A stretch of DNA of 64,000 nt, taken from the NCBI RefSeq assembly GCF_017313765.1, contig NZ_JAFLNC010000002.1:831606-895605 (forward strand), given 5' to 3'. The notes under the pieces are model-generated. The model saw only the letters and a program-made list of their open reading frames with translations. It did not search any database and was not told the origin of the DNA. A program made the translations under genes and the position numbers. Numbering within the stretch: the stretch's first letter is position 1; each line of letters starts with the position of its first letter. Below are positions 54,898 to 63,870 of this stretch, one piece after another. Source of the DNA: Sneathiella sedimenti. GTDB taxonomy: Bacteria; Pseudomonadota; Alphaproteobacteria; Sneathiellales; Sneathiellaceae.

Positions 54898-55914
54898 ATG
54901 AAAATGTTTCCAAAAGGAATGATGAGTGTGTCCGTCGCGGTTGCGATGACCCTGGGCGCAGGCGCTCTTACGGCAATGCCCGCAGCGGCCGAAACATTGA
55001 AGGCATCACATCAGTGGCCGGGCGGCAAGGGCGACGTCCGGGATGAAATGGTACAGATTATCGCCACTGAGGTCGGCAAGGCGGATGTCGGGTTGGACAT
55101 CAAGGTATATCCGGGCCAGAGCCTGTACAAGGCGAAGGAGCAGTGGGGCGCAATGACCAAGGGTCAGCTTGATATTTCCGCCTTCCCGCTGTCCTATGCG
55201 GCCGGTCGTCATCCGGAATTCGATGCGACCTTGATGCCGGGCCTGGTCAAGAACCATGATCATGCGAAGCGCCTCAACACCTCGCCATTCATGGATGATA
55301 TCAAGAAGATCATTAACGACGCCGGGGTTGTCGTGCTGGCCGATGCCTGGCTCGCCGGCGGTTTTGCGTCCAAGAAAAACTGTATTCTGGAGCCGGCCTC
55401 GATTGAAGGTCAGGTAACCCGCGCGGCTGGTAAGGCGTTTGAGCAGATGCTGGTCGGTGCCGGGGCGTCCATTGCCTCCATGCCAAGCTCGGAAGTCTAT
55501 AACGGCATGCAGACTGGCGTTCTCGATGCGGCGAACACGAGTTCAGGCAGCTTCGTTTCCTACCGTCTGTATGAACAGGTGAAATGCCTGACCGCTCCCG
55601 GCGACAATGCCCTCTGGTTCATGTATGAGCCGATCCTGATGTCGAAGAAAAGCTTTGATAAGCTGACCAAGGAACAGCAGGATGCGCTGATGGCCGCCGG
55701 TAAGGTCGCCGAAGATTACTTCTTCGATGCCGCCAAGGGCCTCGATGACAAGCTGGTCGAAGTCTATAAGGATGCCGGTGTCGAGGTTGTCACCATGTCG
55801 GCGGAGCAGGCTGAGGCCTGGCGCGCGATTGCGAATGAAACTTCCTACAAGAGTTTCTCTGAAAATGTCAAAGGCGGCGACATGCTGATCAAGAAAGCAC
55901 TTGCCGTCGAGTAA
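54898..55914 (+). CDS. TRAP transporter substrate-binding protein (DctP type), probable malonate receptor
   Basis: 338 residues with a Sec signal (SVSVAVAMTLGAGALTAM, cleavage near AAA-ET at 31-32). The mature protein follows the DctP fold: LKASHQWPGGKGDVRDEMVQ, LDIKVYPGQSLYKAKEQW, MTKGQLDISAF, and ADAWLAGGFASKK. GGGGAGG precedes the ATG. With genes for malonyl-CoA synthetase and decarboxylase on both sides, malonate is the likely ligand, as in rhizobial MatPQM. A strong terminator follows, before the small permease. Confidence 0.88.
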   Translation: MKMFPKGMMSVSVAVAMTLGAGALTAMPAAAETLKASHQWPGGKGDVRDEMVQIIATEVGKADVGLDIKVYPGQSLYKAKEQWGAMTKGQLDISAFPLSYAAGRHPEFDATLMPGLVKNHDHAKRLNTSPFMDDIKKIINDAGVVVLADAWLAGGFASKKNCILEPASIEGQVTRAAGKAFEQMLVGAGASIASMPSSEVYNGMQTGVLDAANTSSGSFVSYRLYEQVKCLTAPGDNALWFMYEPILMSKKSFDKLTKEQQDALMAAGKVAEDYFFDAAKGLDDKLVEVYKDAGVEVVTMSAEQAEAWRAIANETSYKSFSENVKGGDMLIKKALAVE

Positions 55915-55925
55915 TTCCCACACGA

Positions 55926-55966
55926 ACTCCCGGTCGCCTACCAAAGGCGCCGGGAGTCTTTTTTTG
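55926..55966 (+). terminator. Terminator/attenuator between TRAP receptor and permease
   Basis: ACTCCCGGTCGCC (55926-55938) pairs with GGCGCCGGGAGT (55946-55957), with a small mismatch, followed by CTTTTTTT. It probably lets most transcripts end after the receptor gene. Confidence 0.88.
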
Positions 55967-55985
55967 ACGTTCAAGGGGGAAACGA

Positions 55986-56510
55986 ATGTCTTCTTTCCTG
56001 AAAACCGTTGACGCCATTTCAAAGGTGTTCGGCGTGGCGGCGGCGCTCCTTGTCACCTCCGCGATTTTTGTTGTCTGCCAGATGGTTGTCCTGCGCTATT
56101 TCCTGAATGAATCAACAGTCTGGCAAACCGAATATGTCACTTACGTTATCGTGGCGGCGACCTTTCTGGGCGCGCCCTATGTGCTGCTGACCAAGGGGCA
56201 TGTGAATGTCGACCTGCTGCCGCACTATCTGCCGCCGCGCCCGAAGAAGCTGATGGCGATCTTTGCCTCTGTGATTGCCCTTGTCTTCTGTCTTATTTTT
56301 GCGTGGCAGGCTTACCTTCTGTTGGAGGAAGCGATCACGGGCGGATGGGTGACCGATACGATCTGGGAATTGCCGCTCTGGATACCCTATCTTCCAATGG
56401 CCTTCGGCATGGCGCTTCTGTGCGTTCAGTATATTGCGGAAATCCTGGCAATTGCCTTTGATTATCGCGAGCCGGTTCTTGCGGTTGATCCTATTATAGA
56501 GAGGGACTAG
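55986..56510 (+). CDS. TRAP transporter small permease (DctQ type)
   Basis: 174 residues with four hydrophobic helices (about 18-38, 50-70, 90-110, 130-150). ESTVWQTEYVTYVIVAATFLGA and YVLLTKGHVNVDLLP are the conserved DctQ segments. It couples the receptor to the large permease, 3 bp downstream. Confidence 0.9.
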   Translation: MSSFLKTVDAISKVFGVAAALLVTSAIFVVCQMVVLRYFLNESTVWQTEYVTYVIVAATFLGAPYVLLTKGHVNVDLLPHYLPPRPKKLMAIFASVIALVFCLIFAWQAYLLLEEAITGGWVTDTIWELPLWIPYLPMAFGMALLCVQYIAEILAIAFDYREPVLAVDPIIERD

Positions 56511-56513
56511 GCA

Positions 56514-57821
56514 ATGGATCCTCTTATCATAGGAATTCTGGCGGCAATCGCCGTTGTTGCGCTTCTGGCGACAGGTATTCCGGTGGCTTTTGGCCTTGGT
56601 TTCGTATCCTTCCTGTTCCTTGTCCTGTTTGAGGGATTCGGCAGCCTTTCCATCGTTGCGGAGACCTTCTTTGCCGGAATCGGTGAATTTACCCTCGTCT
56701 CGATCCCGATGTTTATCGTGATGGGGGCGGCGGTCGCGTCCTCCCCGGCGGGCAAGGACCTGTTCGAGGCCCTGGATCGCTGGCTCACGCGGGTGCCGGG
56801 CGGGCTGATTATCTCCAATATCGGCGCCTGTTCCGTTTTCGCGGCCCTCAGCGGATCGTCTCCGGCGACCTGCGCGGCCATCGGCAAGATGGGCATCCCC
56901 GAGATGCAGAAGCGGGGCTATCCTGACAGTCTCGCCGCCGGGTCGATCGCGGCCGGCGGAACACTCGGTATCCTGATCCCGCCCTCGGTGACCATGATTG
57001 TCTATGGCATCGCGACGGAAACCTCCATTGGGCGGTTGTTCCTGGCCGGAGTTCTGCCCGGCATCATGCTGACGACGCTGTTCATGATCTGGGCGATTTT
57101 CTTCGCCTGGCGCAGCGGGTATGATTTCCGCGACAAGATCGGCGCGTTCTCGTGGCGGCAGAAATTCGAGATCCTGCCGCGCGTATTGCCGTTCCTCGCC
57201 ATCGTCGTCGGCATCCTGTTCGTCCTTTATGGCGGCGTTGCCACCCCGTCGGAGGCAGCGGGGGTAGGGGCCTTTTTCTGCCTGTTCCTGGTTGCGGTGA
57301 TCTACAAGATCGTGCAGCCGAAGAAAATCTGGCAAATTCTCAGCAGCTCGACCCGTGAAAGCGTGATGATCCTGATGATCATCGGGTCTTCGGCCCTGTT
57401 TGCCTATACGCTTTCCAGCCTGTTTGTCACCCAGTCCGTGGCCGAATATATTGCCGCGCTCGAAGTTAATAAATGGGTCCTGATGGGCATGATCAATGTG
57501 TTCCTGCTTGTGGCTGGATTTTTTTTACCGCCTGTGGCCGTCATTGTCATGACTGCGCCCATATTGCTCCCTATTATAATAAACGCAGGGTTCGATCCCT
57601 ATTGGTTTGCGGTTGTCCTGACCATAAATATGGAAATAGGGCTGATCACACCGCCGGTGGGGCTGAACCTGTATGTTATTAATGGAATTGCGCCGGGAAT
57701 CTCCCTTCCGACGATTTTGCGGGGGGCCTTGCCATTTATGCTTTGCATGATTGTCGGCATAATTCTGCTGTGTTTCTTCCCGGAAATCGCCACATGGCTT
57801 CCGGAAAAAATAATGGGATAG
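56514..57821 (+). CDS. TRAP transporter large permease (DctM type)
   Basis: 435 residues, about 11-12 helices. IPMFIVMGAAVASSPAGKDL, ACSVFAALSGSSPATCAAIG and AAGGTLGILIPPSVTMIVYG are typical DctM motifs, as is IGLITPPVGLNLYVINGIAPG near the end. It moves the dicarboxylate using the sodium gradient. Confidence 0.93.
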   Translation: MDPLIIGILAAIAVVALLATGIPVAFGLGFVSFLFLVLFEGFGSLSIVAETFFAGIGEFTLVSIPMFIVMGAAVASSPAGKDLFEALDRWLTRVPGGLIISNIGACSVFAALSGSSPATCAAIGKMGIPEMQKRGYPDSLAAGSIAAGGTLGILIPPSVTMIVYGIATETSIGRLFLAGVLPGIMLTTLFMIWAIFFAWRSGYDFRDKIGAFSWRQKFEILPRVLPFLAIVVGILFVLYGGVATPSEAAGVGAFFCLFLVAVIYKIVQPKKIWQILSSSTRESVMILMIIGSSALFAYTLSSLFVTQSVAEYIAALEVNKWVLMGMINVFLLVAGFFLPPVAVIVMTAPILLPIIINAGFDPYWFAVVLTINMEIGLITPPVGLNLYVINGIAPGISLPTILRGALPFMLCMIVGIILLCFFPEIATWLPEKIMG

Positions 57822-57830
57822 ACTATCAAT

Positions 57831-59153
57831 ATGGCGCCGACTTTTGTTTCGCAGTTGTTCAATTCAATCGCTGATACTGGCCGTGAACTCCTCGATTTGC
57901 GCGGAGGCAAGAAACGCGGGAGTGGCATAAAGGAGATTTGCCGCGATCTCCTCACCCAGAAGGGGGAGGCGTCGGGCATGGCACTTGCGCGGGAAGCGGT
58001 CGAGGCCTGGAACTCGCTCAACGACGACGAAAAACTCGATTTTCTTGTATACCTGAACAAGGAGATGGCCCCGGATCAAAAAAAGATCGAGGCGGCCGTC
58101 ACGGCCTATCACAAGGAGGGGAATGCCGAGAATTACCAGACCCTGAGTGAGGCGATCGAGGCGCCGCGCCAGGAACTGATGCGGCGGATCAACTTTGCAC
58201 CCGGCGGGACCGCCGCGATTGTCGCCATGCGGAAATTCCTGGTCCGGCATCTCCGCGCCAACCCGGAACTGAAGGCCGTGGACAGTGATCTGCAGCATCT
58301 GTTGAGCAGCTGGTTCAACCGGGGTTTCCTGACACTGGAGCGGATCGACTGGCGCACGCCTGCGGTGGTCCTGGAAAAGCTGATTGAATATGAGGCCGTG
58401 CATGAAATCGACGGGTGGGAGGATTTGCGTCGCCGTCTCGACAAGGACCGGCGTTGCTTTGCCTTCTTCCATCCGGCACTCCCCGATGAGCCGCTGATAT
58501 TCGTTGAGGTCGCGCTTGTGAAAGGTCTCGCCTCGGCGATTCCACCATTGCTGTCCCGTGACACGGAACGGGGCGACCCAACTAAGGCGGACACGGCCAT
58601 TTTCTACTCCATCAGCAACTGTCAGGACGGGCTGAAGGGAATCAGCTTCGGCAACTTCCTGATCAAGCAGGTGGTGGCGGAACTCTCGGCGGAGCTGCCG
58701 AACCTGAAGCATTTCGCAACCCTGTCACCGATTCCCGGCTTCATGAAATGGCTGACCGGGGTAAACGGCGCTGTTGCGGGTATGCATTTCAAGGATGTTA
58801 ACGCCGTTCGCAAGGCGATCGCCGATCCGGACTGGCTGAACAATCCCGAAACGGTAGACGAGGTTCAGGAGCCGCTGGAGAAACTTTGCGCCCATTACCT
58901 GATCAATGAAAAGCGGGGAACCCAGCCCATCGACCCGGTGACACGGTTTCATCTTGGCAATGGCGCCCGGCTGGAACAGCTCAACTGGATGGGCGACAAT
59001 TCTCCCAATGGTCTCGCGCAATCGGCCGGACTGCTGGTGAATTACTATTACAGCCTAAAGGATATCGAGAAGAACCACGAGGCTTATGCGAATGAGCGGA
59101 AAGTCGTGGCCTCCTCCGCACTGCATTCTCTCGCGAAAAACGGCAAGAAATAA
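57831..59153 (+). CDS. matA: Malonyl-CoA decarboxylase
   Basis: 440 residues, converting malonyl-CoA to acetyl-CoA and CO2. An N-terminal helical region is followed by the catalytic acetyltransferase-like domain with CFAFFHPALPDEPLIFVEVAL, FYSISNCQDGLKGISFGNFL and HFATLSPIPGFMKWL (conserved serine). FHLGNGARLEQLNWMGDNSP and GLLVNYYYSL close the family pattern. With MatB and the TRAP genes it completes malonate use. Confidence 0.94.
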   Translation: MAPTFVSQLFNSIADTGRELLDLRGGKKRGSGIKEICRDLLTQKGEASGMALAREAVEAWNSLNDDEKLDFLVYLNKEMAPDQKKIEAAVTAYHKEGNAENYQTLSEAIEAPRQELMRRINFAPGGTAAIVAMRKFLVRHLRANPELKAVDSDLQHLLSSWFNRGFLTLERIDWRTPAVVLEKLIEYEAVHEIDGWEDLRRRLDKDRRCFAFFHPALPDEPLIFVEVALVKGLASAIPPLLSRDTERGDPTKADTAIFYSISNCQDGLKGISFGNFLIKQVVAELSAELPNLKHFATLSPIPGFMKWLTGVNGAVAGMHFKDVNAVRKAIADPDWLNNPETVDEVQEPLEKLCAHYLINEKRGTQPIDPVTRFHLGNGARLEQLNWMGDNSPNGLAQSAGLLVNYYYSLKDIEKNHEAYANERKVVASSALHSLAKNGKK

Positions 59154-59181
59154 GGGCTGAACACCCTGTTTGCAGATTGTC

Positions 59182-59214
59182 ATGCCGTCGATGAAATTTT
59201 TTTGTCGACGGCAT
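59182..59214. repeat. Perfect 10-bp inverted repeat after malonyl-CoA decarboxylase
   Basis: ATGCCGTCGA (59182-59191) and TCGACGGCAT (59205-59214) pair perfectly across a 13-base loop that contains the T-run itself (TGAAATTTTTTTG). The bases after the stem are GGGGGC, so it is not a standard terminator in the plus direction. It may end transcription weakly or stabilise the 3' end. Confidence 0.6.
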
Positions 59215-59304
59215 GGGGGCGATGCTTATAATCGGCCGCAAGAACGATGGGATGAAGTCCTACGGATCGACAACAATTAAGAATAAACAACAAAAGGAAA
59301 AGAA

Positions 59305-60225
59305 ATGTCGGATCAGAATATGCTTGCAGGTAAAGTAGTGGTGGTGACAGGCGCGGGCCGCGGTGTTGGCCGGGGCATTGCCATCATGTGTGCGTCCCAG
59401 GGCGCAAAGGTCGTGGTCAATGACCTCGGCGGTACCGAGCAGGGCGACGGCGCCGATCAGATCCCGGCCATGGAAGTGGTGAAAGCCATCACGGACGCAG
59501 GCGGGGAAGCCATTGCCAACTTCGGCAACGTTGCAAGCCCCGATGACGCCGGCCAGATGATCGAGGATGCGCGCAAGGAATTTGGCGGAATCGATTGCAT
59601 CGTCAATAACGCCGGTATCCTGCGTGACGTGATCTTCCATAAAATGAGTGAGGCTGAATTCGACGCCGTGATCGCCGTCCATCTGAAGGGCAGCTTCAAC
59701 GTCGCCCGTGCCGCGGCTCCCTATTTCCGGGAACAGCAGAGCGGTTCGATGGTGCACATGACATCGACATCCGGCCTTATCGGTAACTTCGGTCAGGCTA
59801 ACTACGCGGCGGCAAAACTCGGCATCGTTGGCCTGTCTCGCTCTATCGCGCTTGATATGTCCCGCTTTGGCGTCCGCTCCAACTGCATCTCGCCATTTGC
59901 ATGGTCCCGCCTGATCGGCACCATTCCACAAGGTACGGATGCGGAACGTGAACGCGTAGCCAAGATCCAGCAGATGACCCCGGAGAAAATTGCGCCGCTT
60001 GCCGTATATCTTCTCTCCGATCAGGCCGCCGATATCACCGGCCAGATTTTTGTCGTCCGTAACAATGAAATCTGCCTGATGAGCCAGCCACGTCCGATCC
60101 GCAACCTCCAGACATCCGATGGCTGGACACCGGAATCAGTGGCGGAACGCTTCGGCCCGGCCGTCAAGTCCTCCCTTGTGCCGCTGGAACGCTCCGGTGA
60201 CGTTTTCTCCTGGGATCCGGTCTAA
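59305..60225 (+). CDS. SDR family 3-hydroxyacyl-CoA dehydrogenase-like (MFE-2 dehydrogenase domain)
   Basis: 306 residues. The dinucleotide motif VVVTGAGRGVGRGIAIM and NDLGG are typical of the (3R)-hydroxyacyl-CoA dehydrogenase part of multifunctional enzyme type 2. The catalytic set is STSGLIGNFGQANYAAAKLG (Ser, Tyr, Lys). Unlike ordinary FabG-type SDRs it has a C-terminal extension of about 50 residues after the fold. The MaoC-like hydratase gene follows 11 bp later, so the two halves of MFE-2 are encoded separately. Confidence 0.86.
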   Translation: MSDQNMLAGKVVVVTGAGRGVGRGIAIMCASQGAKVVVNDLGGTEQGDGADQIPAMEVVKAITDAGGEAIANFGNVASPDDAGQMIEDARKEFGGIDCIVNNAGILRDVIFHKMSEAEFDAVIAVHLKGSFNVARAAAPYFREQQSGSMVHMTSTSGLIGNFGQANYAAAKLGIVGLSRSIALDMSRFGVRSNCISPFAWSRLIGTIPQGTDAERERVAKIQQMTPEKIAPLAVYLLSDQAADITGQIFVVRNNEICLMSQPRPIRNLQTSDGWTPESVAERFGPAVKSSLVPLERSGDVFSWDPV

Positions 60226-60236
60226 GGGGCAACGGC

Positions 60237-61094
60237 ATGACAATCGATTATGACAAGCTCATAAACTGGAAGTTCGAGGATATCGAGCAAACTTATACGT
60301 CAAAGGACACGATCCTTTACGCGCTCGGCGTCGGACTTTCCATGGACCCGCTCGATATGGACCAGCTCCGTTTCACCTATGAAGAGGATCTGCTGGCCCT
60401 GCCGACGATGGCGGTGGTGCTCGCCTATCCCGGTTTCTTCCTGAAAGATCCTGAATTCGGCGTTGACTGGGTGAAGGTTCTGCATGGGGAGCAGGGGATC
60501 GAAATCCACAGGCCTCTGCCCGCCGAAGGCACGGTGGTTGGAACAACGAAGATCACCGAGATCATCGACAAGGGCGAGGGCAAGGGTGCTCTCATGTATT
60601 CCACGCGGGAAGTGCGGGAGAAATCGAGCGGTGATCTGCTCGCGACTCTCTCGTCCACAACCTTCTGCCGGGGTGACGGTGGATTTGGGGGCCCGAAAGT
60701 GGAGGCGCCGAAGCCACATGAACTGCCTGATCGCGCTCCTGATAGCGTGGTCGAGCTTCCTACCCTGGACCAGGCGGCACTTATCTATCGCCTGAGTGGG
60801 GACTTCAACCCGCTTCATGCCGATCCGCGCGTGGCGACAAATGCCGGTTTCAAGGCGCCGATTCTTCATGGTCTCGGCACTTTGGGCGTGGCAGGGCATG
60901 CCCTCGTCAAGCAGGCCTGTGGCTATGACCCGACCAAGCTGAAATCGCTCCGGCTGCGCTTTTCTTCCCCGGTTTATCCGGGAGAGACGATCGTTACCGA
61001 GATGTGGCATGACGGGGATGTAACGTCCTTCCGCTGCCGGGTGAAGGAACGGGATATCGTCGTTCTGAACAACGGTTACGCAAAGATTGCCTGA
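60237..61094 (+). CDS. MaoC/hydratase-2 family 3-hydroxyacyl-CoA dehydratase
   Basis: 285 residues with a double hot-dog fold. The hydratase 2 motif is YRLSGDFNPLHADPRVATNA (near 184), followed by GFKAPILHGLGTLG. The N-terminal half (IEQTYTSKDTILYALGVG) is the degenerate first hot-dog. It converts trans-2-enoyl-CoA to (3R)-hydroxyacyl-CoA. Co-transcribed with the SDR gene, it gives a D-specific beta-oxidation pair. Confidence 0.9.
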   Translation: MTIDYDKLINWKFEDIEQTYTSKDTILYALGVGLSMDPLDMDQLRFTYEEDLLALPTMAVVLAYPGFFLKDPEFGVDWVKVLHGEQGIEIHRPLPAEGTVVGTTKITEIIDKGEGKGALMYSTREVREKSSGDLLATLSSTTFCRGDGGFGGPKVEAPKPHELPDRAPDSVVELPTLDQAALIYRLSGDFNPLHADPRVATNAGFKAPILHGLGTLGVAGHALVKQACGYDPTKLKSLRLRFSSPVYPGETIVTEMWHDGDVTSFRCRVKERDIVVLNNGYAKIA

Positions 61095-61112
61095 TCGCAT
61101 CATATCGCGATG

Positions 61113-61150
61113 AGGAACGGCAGGGTTTTATCATGAATTCTGCCGTTCCT
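61113..61150. terminator. Long hairpin between hydratase and first nitroreductase
   Basis: AGGAACGGCAG (61113-61123) pairs perfectly with CTGCCGTTCCT (61140-61150) around a 16-base loop, followed by TGTTGGATTG. It could split the operon or attenuate it. Confidence 0.5.
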
Positions 61151-61199
61151 TGTTGGATTGTGAGATGCAAATCACAGCTTTGATCAAGGAAAGCATATT

Positions 61200-61874
61200 A
61201 TGGATGTTGAACAAGCAATCCTGACCCGCCGGTCTATTCGCGCCTTTACAGACCAGCCGGTCCCGAAAGAAACCATCGATCGCATTCTCGCGCTGTCGCA
61301 GCGCGCACCGAGCGGCACCAACACACAGCCCTGGCATACCTATGTCTGTACCGGCGCAGTCAAGGACGCCATCTCACGCGACGTTCTGGAGATGGTCGAT
61401 AAGGGCCAGGCGAAGGGCTATGATGAGCTGGATTATTATCCAGCCAAATGGAAAGACGTTCACCGCGATCGCCGGCGCGGGGTCGGCTGGAGTCTTTATG
61501 GCCTGCTCGGCATTGAAAAAGGCGACCGGGAAGGCTCCATACGGCAAGCCAAGCGCAATTTTAAGTTCTTTGATGCGCCGGTAGGACTGTTTTTCACGGT
61601 CGATTCCTATCTTCTCCGCGGAAGTTGGAGTGACACGGGTCTCTATATGCAGACCATCATGCTGGCTGCGCGCGGAGAGGGGCTGCATACCTGTCCCCAG
61701 GCCGCCTGGATCAATTATCCCGAGCCCATTTTCCGGCACCTGAATATTCCCGATGACCAGGTTCTGGTATCCGGTATGGCCATGGGTTATGAAGATAACA
61801 CGGCGATCGAGAATACGCTGGTGAGCGAGCGCGAGGACGTGGCGAATGTTGTGCGCTACGTCGGGTTTGACTGA
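61200..61874 (+). CDS. Nitroreductase family FMN oxidoreductase (copy 1)
   Basis: 224 residues. It opens VEQAILTRRSIRAFTDQPVP with LALSQRAPSGTNTQPWHTYV, the FMN-binding start of the family. The middle has FDAPVGLFFTVD, and the end GLHTCPQAAWINYP and MGYEDNTAIENTL. It reduces nitro compounds, quinones or enones with NAD(P)H. A homologous copy follows at 61932. Confidence 0.88.
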   Translation: MDVEQAILTRRSIRAFTDQPVPKETIDRILALSQRAPSGTNTQPWHTYVCTGAVKDAISRDVLEMVDKGQAKGYDELDYYPAKWKDVHRDRRRGVGWSLYGLLGIEKGDREGSIRQAKRNFKFFDAPVGLFFTVDSYLLRGSWSDTGLYMQTIMLAARGEGLHTCPQAAWINYPEPIFRHLNIPDDQVLVSGMAMGYEDNTAIENTLVSEREDVANVVRYVGFD

Positions 61875-61931
61875 GAGCCCCGCGACGGCCGGGAAGATAT
61901 CCCGGTATGCATAAAAGACAGGAGCAAATTT

Positions 61932-62606
61932 GTGAAGGTATCAGAGGCCATTAAATCACGGATGACGGTGCGCCAGTTTCTGGACAAGCCGGTGCCGGAA
62001 AAGACTATCCGCGAGATTATCGAGACCGCTAAGCGTGCGCCGTCGGGTGGCAACCTGCAACCCTGGACGGTTCATGTTCTTGTCGGCCAGCCGTTACAGG
62101 CGCTGATTGAGGATATCGACCAAAAAGTCAAGAACGGGCAGACCGAGGATCCCGAATATAATGTTTACCCGCCGGAGCTTGTCGATCCCTACAAGACGCG
62201 CCGACGTGTGGTCGGTCAGCAGCTCTATGACCTGATCGGCGTGCCGCGTTCGGATACGCCGGGCAAGCTCAGGCAACTCGCGCGGAATTACCGCTTTTTC
62301 GACGCGCCGGTCGGGATGTTTTTCGTGCTGCACCGGCAGATGGAGATTGGTCAGTATGCGGATGTCGGTATGTTCATGGAGAATATCATGCTGCTGGCGC
62401 GGGAGTATGGGCTTGATACCTGTCCGCAGGAAGCCTGGGCCCGCTGGCCCGTGACATTGAAGAAGCATCTCTCGCTTGCCGATCATGAGATGCTGTTCTG
62501 CGGCATGGCGCTTGGCTACAAGGATGAGGCCGCGGTCATAAATGAGCTCGTCTCGGAGCGCGAGGAATTTGATAAGTTCGTCACCCTGCACGGATTTGAG
62601 GAGTAA
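61932..62606 (+). CDS. Nitroreductase family FMN oxidoreductase (copy 2)
   Basis: 224 residues, same length and layout as its neighbour: VSEAIKSRMTVRQFLDKPVP, ETAKRAPSGGNLQPWTVHVL, FDAPVGMFFVLH, GLDTCPQEAWARWP and LGYKDEAAVINELV. A GTG start is used. The pair clearly arose by tandem duplication and has diverged. The acyl-CoA dehydrogenase start follows its stop by 8 bp. Confidence 0.88.
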   Translation: MKVSEAIKSRMTVRQFLDKPVPEKTIREIIETAKRAPSGGNLQPWTVHVLVGQPLQALIEDIDQKVKNGQTEDPEYNVYPPELVDPYKTRRRVVGQQLYDLIGVPRSDTPGKLRQLARNYRFFDAPVGMFFVLHRQMEIGQYADVGMFMENIMLLAREYGLDTCPQEAWARWPVTLKKHLSLADHEMLFCGMALGYKDEAAVINELVSEREEFDKFVTLHGFEE

Positions 62607-62614
62607 GAATCACC

Positions 62615-63772
62615 ATGAGTGATGAAGATGTCATTGGCCAGGTACGTGAAACCGTGCGCCAGCTATGTGCGGGATTTCCCGGTTCCTACTGGCGGGAGAA
62701 GGACCGGGAACGGGCCTACCCGACGGAATTTGTCAATGCCTTGACCGAGGCGGGGCTGCTGTCCTCGCTGATCCCGGAGGAATATGGCGGAGCGGGACTT
62801 CCCTTGAGCGTTGCCTCTGCGATCCTGGAGGAAATTCATGCCAACGGCTGCAATGGCGCGGCCTGTCATGCGCAGATGTACACCATGGGGACGCTGCTTC
62901 GCCACGGGTCCGAGGAACAAAGGAAAAAATACCTTCCCGGCATTGCCACCGGGGAACTGCGCCTGCAGGCTTTCGGTGTGACCGAGCCGACGGCGGGTAC
63001 CGATACTACCAGTATCTCGACCACAGCCGTCCGCGACGGCGATGAGTATGTAGTGAATGGCCAGAAGGTCTGGACGAGTCGCGCGGAATATTCGGACCTG
63101 ATGATCCTGCTTGCCCGAACGACACCGAAGGACAAGGTTGCCAAGCGCGCCGACGGGCTCTCCGTCTTTATTGTTGATATGCGCGAGGTGGTGGGCAACG
63201 GCATGACCATCCGGCCGATCCGCACCATGATCAACCACGCCACGACCGAGGTATTCTTCGATAACATGCGCATCCCGGCCTCCGCCCTGATCGGGGAGGA
63301 GGGGAAGGGTTTTCGCTATATCCTCACCGGCATGAATGCGGAACGGATCCTGATTGCGTCGGAATGTCTTGGCGATGCCGACTGGTTTATCAGGACGGCA
63401 TCCGACTATGCGCGGGATCGCTCCGTCTTTGGGCGGCCGATCGGGCAGAATCAGGGAATCCAGTTCCCGATTGCCCGTGCCTATGCCGATACCCGCGCGG
63501 CCAAGCTGATGGTTCGGGAGGCTTGCCGGCTTTATGATGCTGGGGAACCCTGTGGCGGGGAGGCCAATATGGCGAAGATGCTGGCGTCGGAAGCGTCCTG
63601 GGCGGCGGGTGAGGCCTGTCTCCAGACTCATGGCGGGTTCGGCTTTGCCGAGGAATATGATGTCGAGCGGAAATTCCGCGAAACCCGGCTGTACCAGATC
63701 GCCCCGATTTCGACCAACCTCATTCTTTCCTATATTGCGGAGCATGAACTCGAGCTGCCGCGCTCTTACTGA
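62615..63772 (+). CDS. Acyl-CoA dehydrogenase
   Basis: 385 residues with the usual three domains: an N-terminal helical part (FVNALTEAGLLSSLIPEEYG), a middle beta domain (FGVTEPTAGTDTTSISTTAV and VNGQKVWTSRAEYSDLMILL) and a C-terminal helical part (FGRPIGQNQGIQFPIARAYA, QTHGGFGFAEEYDVERKFRE). It introduces the 2,3-double bond of an acyl-CoA, passing electrons to ETF. The substrate chain cannot be told. Confidence 0.9.
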   Translation: MSDEDVIGQVRETVRQLCAGFPGSYWREKDRERAYPTEFVNALTEAGLLSSLIPEEYGGAGLPLSVASAILEEIHANGCNGAACHAQMYTMGTLLRHGSEEQRKKYLPGIATGELRLQAFGVTEPTAGTDTTSISTTAVRDGDEYVVNGQKVWTSRAEYSDLMILLARTTPKDKVAKRADGLSVFIVDMREVVGNGMTIRPIRTMINHATTEVFFDNMRIPASALIGEEGKGFRYILTGMNAERILIASECLGDADWFIRTASDYARDRSVFGRPIGQNQGIQFPIARAYADTRAAKLMVREACRLYDAGEPCGGEANMAKMLASEASWAAGEACLQTHGGFGFAEEYDVERKFRETRLYQIAPISTNLILSYIAEHELELPRSY

Positions 63773-63870
63773 CTGATTCTCACCCGCCGTCGGTGGCCTT
63801 GACGTCGGGTCAGTGGCGGGGGAGAGGGCGGCCTTTACTGGGTGTTTCGCGGTGCCGCGCCACAAGATAT

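Noticed and set aside
56112..57335. 407-codon minus-strand frame across the TRAP permease genes
   Set aside because: Highly charged, repetitive composition with no motif; both TRAP permeases on the other strand are clear.
62663..63865. 400-codon minus-strand frame across the acyl-CoA dehydrogenase
   Set aside because: Shadow frame produced by GC-rich codon bias; the plus-strand gene is certain.
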